A stretch of 5,237 nt of DNA from positions 1-5,237 of the forward strand of contig CADBTX010000274.1 of assembly GCA_902797705.1 (NCBI GenBank), read 5' to 3'. The position numbers and the translations under genes were made by a program. The DNA is from an uncultured Lachnospiraceae bacterium. GTDB taxonomy: Bacteria; Bacillota; Clostridia; Lachnospirales; Lachnospiraceae. Below are positions 1-5,237 of this stretch, piece by piece (the first letter of the stretch is position 1; the number at the start of each line of letters is the position of its first letter). Below the pieces are notes generated by a model. The model ran no database searches and had not been told where the DNA came from. It worked only from the letters and a program-made list of their open reading frames with translations.

Positions 1-302
1 CCGTCCCCGATGGGGATTAGATATCTCTTCTTCCTGATAAGACCTCCGTCCCTCTTTTCCTTCAGGTGCTCATAGGAATCCTGATCCAGGGGAAGATTGT
101 ACTCCGAATGGCTTAGGTCACTGTTCCCCTCCATTTTCCGGGAACCCTTATAGGTCAGATAGTATTCATCATCTTCCTTTCTGACTCTCACTGTAGGTGA
201 GCCGGAAAGGTAAGCCTGCTCGATCTCCAGACATCTCATATCCTCAAGGTTAAAGGGTATCTCTTTCACCAGCCACTTTCTCTCTATTTCCCGGTTATCC
301 AT
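1..302 (-). CDS. CYTH-domain (triphosphate tunnel metalloenzyme) protein, 3'-truncated by window edge
   Basis: Translating the minus strand from an ATG at 302 gives 100 codons with no stop before the window edge, so the C-terminus is missing. The N-terminus carries the CYTH signature ExExK as EIERK (residues 5-9). It is followed by the paired arginines of the tunnel wall in TVRVRK (R39, R41), a lysine in LTYKG (K52), an acidic position in SEYNLPL (E67) and a basic strand RKKRYLIPI (from R90). CYTH proteins form an eight-stranded beta tunnel that binds triphosphates with divalent metal. Characterised members include inorganic triphosphatases (for example from Clostridium thermocellum), class IV adenylate cyclases and thiamine triphosphatase, so the exact substrate cannot be read here. 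Whether a CHAD domain follows is unknown because the gene is cut. Two tandem ATGs (305 and 302) are possible starts; 302 is preferred because it sits 6 bases after AGGAG. It is the last visible gene of the clpX operon and overlaps the malQ stop. Confidence 0.88.
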   Translation of the reverse strand, partial: MDNREIERKWLVKEIPFNLEDMRCLEIEQAYLSGSPTVRVRKEDDEYYLTYKGSRKMEGNSDLSHSEYNLPLDQDSYEHLKEKRDGGLIRKKRYLIPIGD

Positions 303-1783
303 CATCCTCTCCTGAAAAGCTTCACCATATCGGCGATCCTCTTACGCCTGCTCTTAGTGAAAGCATTTTTCTTCATGCGCCACTTCCAGTTATCTCCCAG
401 GGTTGAAGGTGTATTTATCCTGGCTTCGCTCCCGAGGCCAAGAAAGTCCTGCATGGGGACTATGCAGATATCACAGACACTCATCATTGCCGCCCTTACA
501 AATCTCCATGATATCTCCGAAGGAGGCACATCCTTTAATTCCAGATATTTATCCGCGAACCTCTTATCCCCGCTCTTCAACGACTCATACCAGCCGCGGC
601 AGGTATCGTTGTCGTGAGTCCCCGTATAGACCACCGTATTTGAACTGTGGTGATGGGGGAGATAATCCGAATCTCCGTTTGCATCAAAGGCGAATTCCAG
701 TATCTTCATGCCGGGATAGCCTGTGCGCTTTACAAGCCTGCGAACGGAATCCGTAAGGATCCCAAGATCCTCCGCGATTACCTCACGCTCTCCCAGTTCC
801 TTTTTCATCCTGTCAAAGAGGGCATAGCCCGGTCCCTTTTCCCAGTGGCCGTTCTCAGCGGTCTTGTCCCCGTAAGGAATGGCGTAATATGAATCAAAGC
901 CTCTGAAGTGATCGATCCTCACAATGTCGTAAAGTTCAAACACTCTTTTTAACCTCTTCATCCACCATTTGAAGCCGCTGTCTTTATGGTAGTTCCAGTC
1001 GTACAGAGGGTTTCCCCAAAGCTGTCCCGTAGCGGAAAATGCATCGGGAGGACATCCCGCCACGGCTTCCGGCATAAGGTTCCTGTCAAAGCGGAAAAGC
1101 TTCGGGTCTCCCCAGGCATCAGCGCTGTCAAGAGCCACATAGATGGGGATATCCCCCACGATCTTTATGCCGCTGTCATTGGCATATTTCTTAAGCTTCC
1201 TCCACTCTTCTTCAAATTCAAACTGCTGGAACTTGTAGAAGAGGATATCTTCCGCATACTTTTCCTTTGCTGCCTTTAAGGCCTTTCTCTCCCTCCGCCT
1301 TACGGGCTCCTCCCAGAAAAGCCAGGACGCTCCTTTTCTGTGATCCTTCAGGGCCATATAAAGCGCATAGTCCTCAAGCCAGAAGGCGTTTCTTTTTTCA
1401 AAGCGCTTAAATTCCTTCGTTCCCTCAATGCCGCTTTTCTTAAATGCCTTCCGCAGCATCTTGAAGCGGCTCTCATACATCTTTCCGTAGTCGATATAGG
1501 AGGGATTGTTCCCGAAATCATATTTCTGCAGATCTTTTTTTGAAAGCCATCCCTTCTCCACCAGGGTTTCCGGATCGATATAATAGGGGTTTCCCGCGAA
1601 GGTTGAAAAAGAAGAATAGGGACTGTCCCCATAGCTTGTGGGGCCGAGAGGAAGTATCTGCCACAGAGACAGAGACGATTCCTTTAGATGATCCACGAAT
1701 TCATAGGCCTCCTTTGAAAAGCAGCCTATGCCGTGATCTGAGGGAAGGGTAAAAATGCTGAGTAGTACTCCGGCTGTCCTCAT
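302..1783 (-). CDS. malQ: 4-alpha-glucanotransferase (amylomaltase, GH77)
   Basis: MalQ transfers alpha-1,4-glucan chains between maltooligosaccharides and releases glucose, acting in the cytoplasm in maltose, maltodextrin and glycogen metabolism. The 493-residue length is normal for bacterial GH77 enzymes of the short, Thermus type. The N-terminus has the family opening GVLLSIFTLPSDHGIG (residues 5-20), then WQILPLGPTSYGDSPY (41-56) and SFAGNPYYID-like sequence near 60-70. The loop near the active site reads GCPPDAFSATGQLWGNPLYDW-like sequence at 243-263. All three catalytic carboxylates are visible: nucleophile D291 in VRIDHFRGF, acid/base E338 in VIAEDLG and transition-state stabiliser D391 in GTHDND; these match D293, E340 and D395 of the Thermus aquaticus enzyme. 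The ATG at 1783 follows AGGAGG with a 4-base spacer, and its ATGA overlaps the stop of the LspA-like gene. No malP or maltose transporter is seen nearby. It looks intact and functional. Confidence 0.97.
   Translation of the reverse strand: MRTAGVLLSIFTLPSDHGIGCFSKEAYEFVDHLKESSLSLWQILPLGPTSYGDSPYSSFSTFAGNPYYIDPETLVEKGWLSKKDLQKYDFGNNPSYIDYGKMYESRFKMLRKAFKKSGIEGTKEFKRFEKRNAFWLEDYALYMALKDHRKGASWLFWEEPVRRRERKALKAAKEKYAEDILFYKFQQFEFEEEWRKLKKYANDSGIKIVGDIPIYVALDSADAWGDPKLFRFDRNLMPEAVAGCPPDAFSATGQLWGNPLYDWNYHKDSGFKWWMKRLKRVFELYDIVRIDHFRGFDSYYAIPYGDKTAENGHWEKGPGYALFDRMKKELGEREVIAEDLGILTDSVRRLVKRTGYPGMKILEFAFDANGDSDYLPHHHSSNTVVYTGTHDNDTCRGWYESLKSGDKRFADKYLELKDVPPSEISWRFVRAAMMSVCDICIVPMQDFLGLGSEARINTPSTLGDNWKWRMKKNAFTKSRRKRIADMVKLFRRG
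309..313 (-). promoter_or_regulatory. Ribosome binding site of the CYTH gene, inside the malQ 3' end
   Basis: The minus strand reads CAGGAGAGGATGATGG. AGGAG lies 6 bases before the ATG at 302 and only 3 bases before the ATG at 305, which favours 302. The malQ stop TGA (304-302) is interleaved with both ATGs, so terminating ribosomes can restart on the CYTH gene. Confidence 0.7.
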
Positions 1784-2217
1784 TGAACCTCCTTTTCTGC
1801 CGGCTTCTCCAGCAGACTCCCCGCCAGAAATCCGGCTGCACCGGCTCCTATGGCCAGATCGCCTAAGTTATACACGTACTTTCCCATAGGGATATAATCC
1901 ACCACATAATGCCTTATGACCCGGTCCAGAGTGTTGCTGAGTCCCCCGGCCATAATAAAAACCCAGCCCCACTTCCTTATCTTGGAAGAAAGGCTGTCAT
2001 CCGGCATAAAAAAGACCATCGGAATACCAATAACCGTAAGGAGTGCGGATACTGTCCTTACGATCTCCGGCCTGTTTCTCATTCTTTCTCCGGCAAATCC
2101 CCTGTTTAGGACTATCTCCTTATACTGCCCGGGATTGTTCTCAGCATGGAGCTTCACCAGCTGGTCTGAGGCCGTTATACACGCCCCCGCCAGGATATAC
2201 TTCAGATTCCTCTTCAA
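1780..2217 (-). CDS. lspA: Signal peptidase II (LspA)-like aspartyl protease, short divergent form, TTG start
   Basis: LspA enzymes are polytopic membrane aspartyl proteases that remove the signal peptide of diacylglyceryl-modified prolipoproteins. The 145-residue protein (most are about 150-170) has four plausible membrane segments near residues 5-20, 54-71, 83-100 and 121-136. Family motifs occur in order: DQLVK (D18, K22), N38 in LNRGFAG (divergent from the usual NxGAAF), GGLSNTLDR (G91, N95, D98, R99), VVDYIP (D107) and NLGD (N117, D120). D107 and D120 correspond to the catalytic pair (D124 and D143 in Pseudomonas aeruginosa). The intervals K22-N38 and D107-D120 are shorter than in that enzyme, suggesting a reduced beta-cradle. 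An in-frame TAG at 2241-2239 leaves TTG at 2217 as the only reasonable start that keeps the DxxxK motif; AAGGGGGTG precedes it by 7 bases. It overlaps clpX by 77 bases and malQ by 4. It may be a second LspA with altered specificity rather than the housekeeping one; the catalytic motifs suggest an active protease. Confidence 0.82.
   Translation of the reverse strand: MKRNLKYILAGACITASDQLVKLHAENNPGQYKEIVLNRGFAGERMRNRPEIVRTVSALLTVIGIPMVFFMPDDSLSSKIRKWGWVFIMAGGLSNTLDRVIRHYVVDYIPMGKYVYNLGDLAIGAGAAGFLAGSLLEKPAEKEVQ
1788..1793 (-). promoter_or_regulatory. Ribosome binding site of malQ, inside the LspA-like gene
   Basis: A perfect AGGAGG on the minus strand precedes the malQ ATG (1783) by 4 bases (AGGAGGTTCAATGA). 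It lies within the last codons of the upstream gene, whose TGA shares bases with the malQ ATG. This strong site fixes the malQ start and indicates translational coupling. Confidence 0.85.
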
Positions 2218-3724
2218 GCGCCAGCACCCCCTTAAGGTCTATCAAAGGACCGCCTGTTCCCTTCACGTATTCTTCGGTGATGGTGACCCTTCCGATATTT
2301 TCATCCTTTGGAACCTGGAACATGATATCCAGCATAAAGTCCTCGATAACAGAGCGGAGAGCCCTGGCTCCCGTATCCCTTTCCATGGCCTTCTTCGCAA
2401 TGGAATGCATGGCTCCGTCCGTAAACTTCAGCTCTACGCCGTCCATGGACAGCATCTTTTCATACTGCTTTATGATGGCGTTTTTCGGCTCCTTTAATAT
2501 CTCCACCATCATATCCTCGGAAAGGCCCTCCATGGGACAGATAACAGGCAGACGCCCTATGAATTCCGGGATCATTCCGAATTCTCTGATATCATCGGCC
2601 GTAACCTTCTTTAAGACATTCTTCTCCTTGTCCCATCTGTCCTTGAGTTCAGCATTAAATCCGATGGAGGTCTCCTTGGAAAGCCTCTGCCTTATGATCT
2701 CGTCCAGATCCGGGAAGGCTCCTCCGCAGATAAAAAGTATGTCCTTTGTATTTATCTTCACTATGGGAACCATGGCGTTCTTGCTGTTTGCACCAACAGG
2801 AACCTCCACCTCGGATCCCTCCAGAAGCTTCAGCATTCCCTGCTGAACGGATTCGCCGCTGACATCACGGGTCCTGGTCTCCTTCTTCTTTGCGATCTTA
2901 TCGATCTCATCCACAAAGATGATCCCCCGCTCAGCACGGTTGACGTCATTGTCCGCAGCCGCCAGAAGCTTTGATACCACCGACTCGATATCGTCTCCAA
3001 TATAGCCCGCTTCCGTGAGGCTGGTGGCATCCGCTATGGCGAGAGGCACATTTAAGAGACGTGCCAGGGTTTTTACCAGATAGGTCTTTCCACATCCCGT
3101 GGGTCCGAGAAGCAGGATGTTTGACTTCTCCAGTTCCACATCATTGCTGTCCTCGCTATCCGCCTGCACCCTCTTATAATGGTTATACACCGCGACGGAG
3201 ATCACCTTCTTCGCGTGTTCCTGCCCCACAACATACATATCCAGCATTTCCTTGATCTTATGGGGCTTCTCAACCTTGGAAAAATCAAATTCCTTTTTTA
3301 TATCCTCCTTCGAGGACTTCTTTATCCTGCTGCGCTTGCCGTTGGGCCCGAGACCGCCCATAAGATCGGAAAGGTTCAGGAATGAGATGTTCGGCATTCC
3401 CTGGAATCCGTCGGGCTCATCCTCCGTATCGATATTTTCCTTTTCCTCCGCCGGCTCTTCCTTTTTTTCCGCCTCTCCCACACCGGGTTTCACGGAGTTA
3501 AATCCGGAGCCGTTGATAAAAAGATTGGAAAAATCCATGGCACTGACCTGGTCCATGGTCTTCCGGAGACAGTCCTGACAGATGTTAACGCCGTTAGGCA
3601 TGTGGAAAAGATCATTCTTTGAAGTGATGACCCTTCTGCAGACATAGCAGATCTCCGACGCAGCACCGTTGTCGTCGTTATTATTGCTGTTATTACCGTT
3701 ATTGTTATTTATATCTTCACTCAT
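2141..3724 (-). CDS. clpX: ATP-dependent Clp protease ATP-binding subunit ClpX (possibly a specialised paralog)
   Basis: ClpX is a hexameric AAA+ unfoldase that recognises tagged proteins and threads them into the ClpP peptidase in the cytoplasm. Visible in order are a Cys4 zinc finger (C26, C29, C49, C52), Walker A GPTGCGKT (207-214), pore loop GYIG (240-243, usually GYVG), Walker B IIFVDEID (268-275), the ClpP-docking IGF loop (354-356), arginine finger R391 in PEFIGRLP and sensor-2 R454 in TGARAL. At 527 residues it is about 100 longer than typical ClpX. The excess is an Asn-rich leader (6-19), an acidic linker (84-105, 12 Asp/Glu) and a C-terminal tail from about 496. The loop that normally reads GGRKHP is replaced by ANSKNAMVP (312-320), so substrate selection may differ. 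The neighbours are not clpP, tig or lon. The ATG at 3724 follows a weak AGGG with 9-base spacing; the next Met (42) is inside the zinc finger and cannot be the start. The 3' end overlaps the LspA-like gene by 77 bases. Confidence 0.93.
   Translation of the reverse strand: MSEDINNNNGNNSNNNDDNGAASEICYVCRRVITSKNDLFHMPNGVNICQDCLRKTMDQVSAMDFSNLFINGSGFNSVKPGVGEAEKKEEPAEEKENIDTEDEPDGFQGMPNISFLNLSDLMGGLGPNGKRSRIKKSSKEDIKKEFDFSKVEKPHKIKEMLDMYVVGQEHAKKVISVAVYNHYKRVQADSEDSNDVELEKSNILLLGPTGCGKTYLVKTLARLLNVPLAIADATSLTEAGYIGDDIESVVSKLLAAADNDVNRAERGIIFVDEIDKIAKKKETRTRDVSGESVQQGMLKLLEGSEVEVPVGANSKNAMVPIVKINTKDILFICGGAFPDLDEIIRQRLSKETSIGFNAELKDRWDKEKNVLKKVTADDIREFGMIPEFIGRLPVICPMEGLSEDMMVEILKEPKNAIIKQYEKMLSMDGVELKFTDGAMHSIAKKAMERDTGARALRSVIEDFMLDIMFQVPKDENIGRVTITEEYVKGTGGPLIDLKGVLALEEESEVYPGGGVYNGLRPAGEAPC
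2225..2233 (-). promoter_or_regulatory. Probable ribosome binding site deciding the TTG start of the LspA-like gene
   Basis: The minus strand reads AAGGGGGTG, one mismatch from AAGGAGGTG, 7 bases upstream of the TTG at 2217. It lies inside the clpX coding sequence. No ATG or GTG exists between the in-frame stop at 2241 and the conserved DxxxK motif, so this site supports the TTG start. Confidence 0.5.
3668..3709 (-). repeat. Low-complexity Asn codon tract at the 5' end of clpX
   Basis: Codons 6-19 of clpX are almost all AAT, AAC, GAC, AGC or GGT and encode ten asparagines plus Asp, Ser and Gly. It is an imperfect trinucleotide repeat, so its length may vary between strains by slippage in multiples of three. 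The encoded segment should be disordered and precedes the zinc finger. Confidence 0.8.
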
Positions 3725-3789
3725 AGTCTTTTACCCTGTAACAAATTAAACACGGGTTCATTTTATCATAAACACCGTCAATATAAAAA
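3725..3789 (-). promoter_or_regulatory. Intergenic leader, probable promoter region for the clpX operon
   Basis: This 65-base AT-rich gap is the only real spacing in the window and the natural place for a promoter driving clpX, the LspA-like gene, malQ and CYTH. Minus-strand candidates for a -10 box are TATGAT (3770-3765) and TTTAAT (3750-3745). A good -35-like TTGACG lies at 3781-3776, but it is not at a 16-18 base distance from either. No clear -35/-10 pair, CtsR heptamer repeat or CIRCE inverted repeat was seen. The promoter call rests on position and composition rather than a convincing motif. Confidence 0.25.
3753..3777 (-). terminator. Imperfect hairpin with T-rich tail between the membrane protein gene and clpX
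   Basis: On the minus strand CGG-T-GTTTAT pairs with ATGAACCCG. This gives nine base pairs including one G-U, one bulged T and the six-base loop GATAAA. The next bases, TGTTTAATTTGTT, are T-rich but interrupted. This fits a weak intrinsic terminator for the upstream gene; it could instead be a structure in the clpX leader RNA. The stem is short and only partly GC-rich, so the call is tentative. Confidence 0.35.
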
Positions 3790-5237
3790 TCACCTTATCT
3801 TAAATCCGTCCTTCAGATCCTCCCCCATAGGCACCATGAAATCCAGATTGTCCTCGTAGAGCACCGAAGGAAAAGCCCTGTACCATATTGGAGATCCCTG
3901 ATCCTCGGGATAATAGAAGGTAAAGCCGTAGTACTCCTTCTCCTTTACCGCAGTCTCCGGGTAATCCTGCTGAAAAACAGCGTACTGTCTGCTCCAATGG
4001 TCATGGATGTAAGTGATGTCACTGGTGAGGTACAATGCCGTTGGAAACAGGAGGATGGCCGCCAGGGGGACAAGGAACATTCCCTTTACCACACTCTTCA
4101 TGCCGCTGTCATTTACCATCATTCCCGCCGTCATCAGCGGAAGGAGGAGAAGATACAGACAGCCGTAACGGATAAGGGGCGCAGAAAGGAACCAGAACAG
4201 TGACCCAAAGAGCATCACCCCTTCAAAAAATGCCATCTTTCCTAGCTTTGTATCCCCCTTCCTCTGCTTTAATATCCTGAAGACAGCGTAAACACACCAT
4301 ATCGTTCCCACAGCAAATGATAGGATAGCGGCAAAGGAAAGAAATCTGTCAAGAAATGTCTGTCCCTCCCACCAGACGGGAGCCCATTCAAAAATACTGT
4401 CATCTATCCTTGAAGCATCCCTCACATATCTTGCCCAGGTAGTGATCTCCGCAGCATCATGCTTTATGCTGTTCACCGGTATCTTCCAGGGAAGGTCGAA
4501 AAGGTCGATGGAAGCCACCGGATATATGAGCCATCCCGTGATAAACACATTCCGGATAAAGTAGGGCAGCACCGAGATCAGTCCTGAAATGATGCAGATA
4601 AGGATCTCCTTTATCCTTTTCTCCTTAATGAGAACCACCGCGGGCTGCAGGGTGAGAAGCACCAGCACCCCGACAGACAGTTTTACCGAAACCAGGAACA
4701 CCGTAAGTACGCAGAGCAGGGAATAGTACGAAACGTGAGTTTCCTTCTCCTCTATCCCTCTGCACCAGGCTATGGCAATGGCAAAAAAGAGATAGAGCAG
4801 TACCGGATCCGTTGTGGGTGAGATAAGCTCCTTACCGCCTATAAAGGTATAAAGCACCGGCGCCAGATCCGGGAATATAAAAAGACCGAAGGACCTTTTT
4901 CCATAGAGGTCTTCCGTCAGGTCATACCAGGCATACAGGGTGACCAAAGCCGCAATATACCCGTTCACGGTATGGAGGGACTGTCCCAGAAAAGCAAAGC
5001 TAAATAGAGCGCTGACACTGAAGAAAGCACTGTTATAGCCAAAGCGGTTCTGCAGAAGTCCAAGCCCCTTCACCACTCCGTACTCTTCTATCCAGCGTAT
5101 GGACTGGGCATGGTAAAGTCCCGAATCCGAATGAAAGGTTCCGTAGGCCGTAAAGTACAGGATCACAAAAAAAAGGATCACTGCGCCAAGCTCCCTAAGT
5201 ATCCTTATCCTGAAACTGCTCCTTATTCCCCTGAAGG
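3790..5237 (-). CDS. Polytopic membrane protein, GT-C-like glycosyltransferase family; N-terminus beyond window
   Basis: The frame is open from the window edge to a TGA at 3792-3790. A GTG at 5181 could be taken as the start, but 18 further sense codons precede it and no ribosome binding site is apparent, so the gene is 5'-partial. Numbered from that GTG there are 463 residues with about ten hydrophobic segments (near 1-13, 51-67, 72-86, 98-115, 125-140, 152-185, 191-209, 279-303, 318-347 and 366-386) and a soluble C-terminal tail of about 75 residues. An extracytoplasmic loop carries HSDSGLYHAQSIRWIEEYG (17-35), then NRFGYNS (45-51). Later come TGWLIYPV (215-222) and SAPLIRYG (333-340). An acidic residue after the first helix (D19) and YP/RYG motifs are typical of GT-C fold lipid-linked sugar transferases. 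The pattern resembles what is annotated as LIC_10190-type membrane protein. It probably acts in surface polysaccharide assembly at the membrane; donor and acceptor are unknown. It is separated from clpX by 65 bases and a hairpin. Confidence 0.75.
   Translation of the reverse strand, partial: FRGIRSSFRIRILRELGAVILFFVILYFTAYGTFHSDSGLYHAQSIRWIEEYGVVKGLGLLQNRFGYNSAFFSVSALFSFAFLGQSLHTVNGYIAALVTLYAWYDLTEDLYGKRSFGLFIFPDLAPVLYTFIGGKELISPTTDPVLLYLFFAIAIAWCRGIEEKETHVSYYSLLCVLTVFLVSVKLSVGVLVLLTLQPAVVLIKEKRIKEILICIISGLISVLPYFIRNVFITGWLIYPVASIDLFDLPWKIPVNSIKHDAAEITTWARYVRDASRIDDSIFEWAPVWWEGQTFLDRFLSFAAILSFAVGTIWCVYAVFRILKQRKGDTKLGKMAFFEGVMLFGSLFWFLSAPLIRYGCLYLLLLPLMTAGMMVNDSGMKSVVKGMFLVPLAAILLFPTALYLTSDITYIHDHWSRQYAVFQQDYPETAVKEKEYYGFTFYYPEDQGSPIWYRAFPSVLYEDNLDFMVPMGEDLKDGFKIR
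5159..5181 (-). repeat. Eight-T homopolymer flanked by direct repeats of GTGATCCT
   Basis: The minus strand reads GTGATCC, then eight T residues, then GTGATCCT. The 8-base unit recurs 15 bases later, in frame, encoding VIL-FF-VIL in the first visible membrane helix of the GT-C-like protein. The T8 run (5174-5167) is a candidate slippage site. The direct repeats could also delete five codons. Confidence 0.6.

Noticed and set aside
958..1632. Minus-strand open frames inside malQ (958-1140, 1348-1632)
   Set aside because: They are out-of-frame readings of malQ and no motif is visible.
357..1752. Plus-strand open frames antisense to malQ
   Set aside because: malQ is intact with all catalytic motifs; the antisense frames lack family resemblance or convincing ribosome binding sites.
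1909..2846. Long plus-strand open frames (1916-2497, 2043-2846, 1909-2109)
   Set aside because: They are antisense to the well-supported clpX and LspA-like genes, overlap each other in different frames, and show Ser/Pro-rich translations with no recognisable motifs.
2830..3030. Minus-strand open frame within clpX
   Set aside because: It is a shifted frame across the Walker B region of ClpX, so a shadow of the real gene.
3061..3578. Plus-strand open frames opposite the clpX N-terminal half
   Set aside because: Antisense to the zinc finger, linker and Walker A of ClpX; low-complexity Ser/Phe/Pro-rich translation.
3776..3781. TTGACG as a -35 box for clpX
   Set aside because: Good hexamer, but 16-18 bases downstream there is only GC-rich sequence (AACCCG region), so no -10 partner.
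3997..4203. Plus-strand open frame opposite the membrane protein gene
   Set aside because: Short, charged, no motif; antisense to a coherent membrane protein.
1..5237. CRISPR array, tRNA, rRNA, insertion sequence or phage genes
   Set aside because: No regularly spaced repeats, no cloverleaf-like or rRNA-like stretches and no transposase or phage motifs were seen; coding density is nearly complete.

Overview
All five protein-coding genes lie on the minus strand and read right to left; I see no supported gene on the plus strand. The coding density, AGGAGG-type ribosome binding sites, mixed AGA/AGG arginine codons and protein sequence styles (a ClpX with an SKNAM-type loop, a short divergent signal peptidase II, a clostridial-type CYTH protein) suggest an anaerobic Firmicute of the class Clostridia, probably Lachnospiraceae-like. 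That placement is inferred from style, not from a marker gene.

Layout in transcription order. (1) 5237 to 3790: a large polytopic membrane protein resembling GT-C fold glycosyltransferases of surface glycan assembly. Its frame is open to the window edge, so the N-terminus is missing. (2) 3789 to 3725: a 65-base AT-rich gap with an imperfect hairpin followed by a T-rich tail. This is the only non-coding gap of any size and the likely boundary between transcription units. (3) 3724 to 2141: a ClpX-type unfoldase of 527 residues. It has an intact zinc finger, Walker motifs and ClpP-docking IGF loop, but also an Asn-rich N-terminal leader, an acidic linker, a changed RKH loop and an extra C-terminal tail. 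(4) 2217 to 1780: a short LspA-like aspartyl signal peptidase starting at TTG inside the 3' end of clpX, with a 77-base overlap. (5) 1783 to 302: MalQ, a GH77 4-alpha-glucanotransferase with all catalytic residues, overlapping the previous gene by ATGA. (6) 302 to 1: the first 100 codons of a CYTH-domain (triphosphate tunnel) protein, overlapping the malQ stop.

Genes 3 to 6 have no intergenic spacing and form one tightly packed, probably translationally coupled operon. It joins regulated proteolysis (ClpX), lipoprotein maturation (LspA-like), maltodextrin/glycogen metabolism (MalQ) and triphosphate or nucleotide chemistry (CYTH). No shared pathway is obvious. The clpX neighbourhood is also not the common Firmicute tig-clpP-clpX-lon arrangement, so this may be a second, specialised ClpX. 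I found no CRISPR array, tRNA, rRNA or mobile element.
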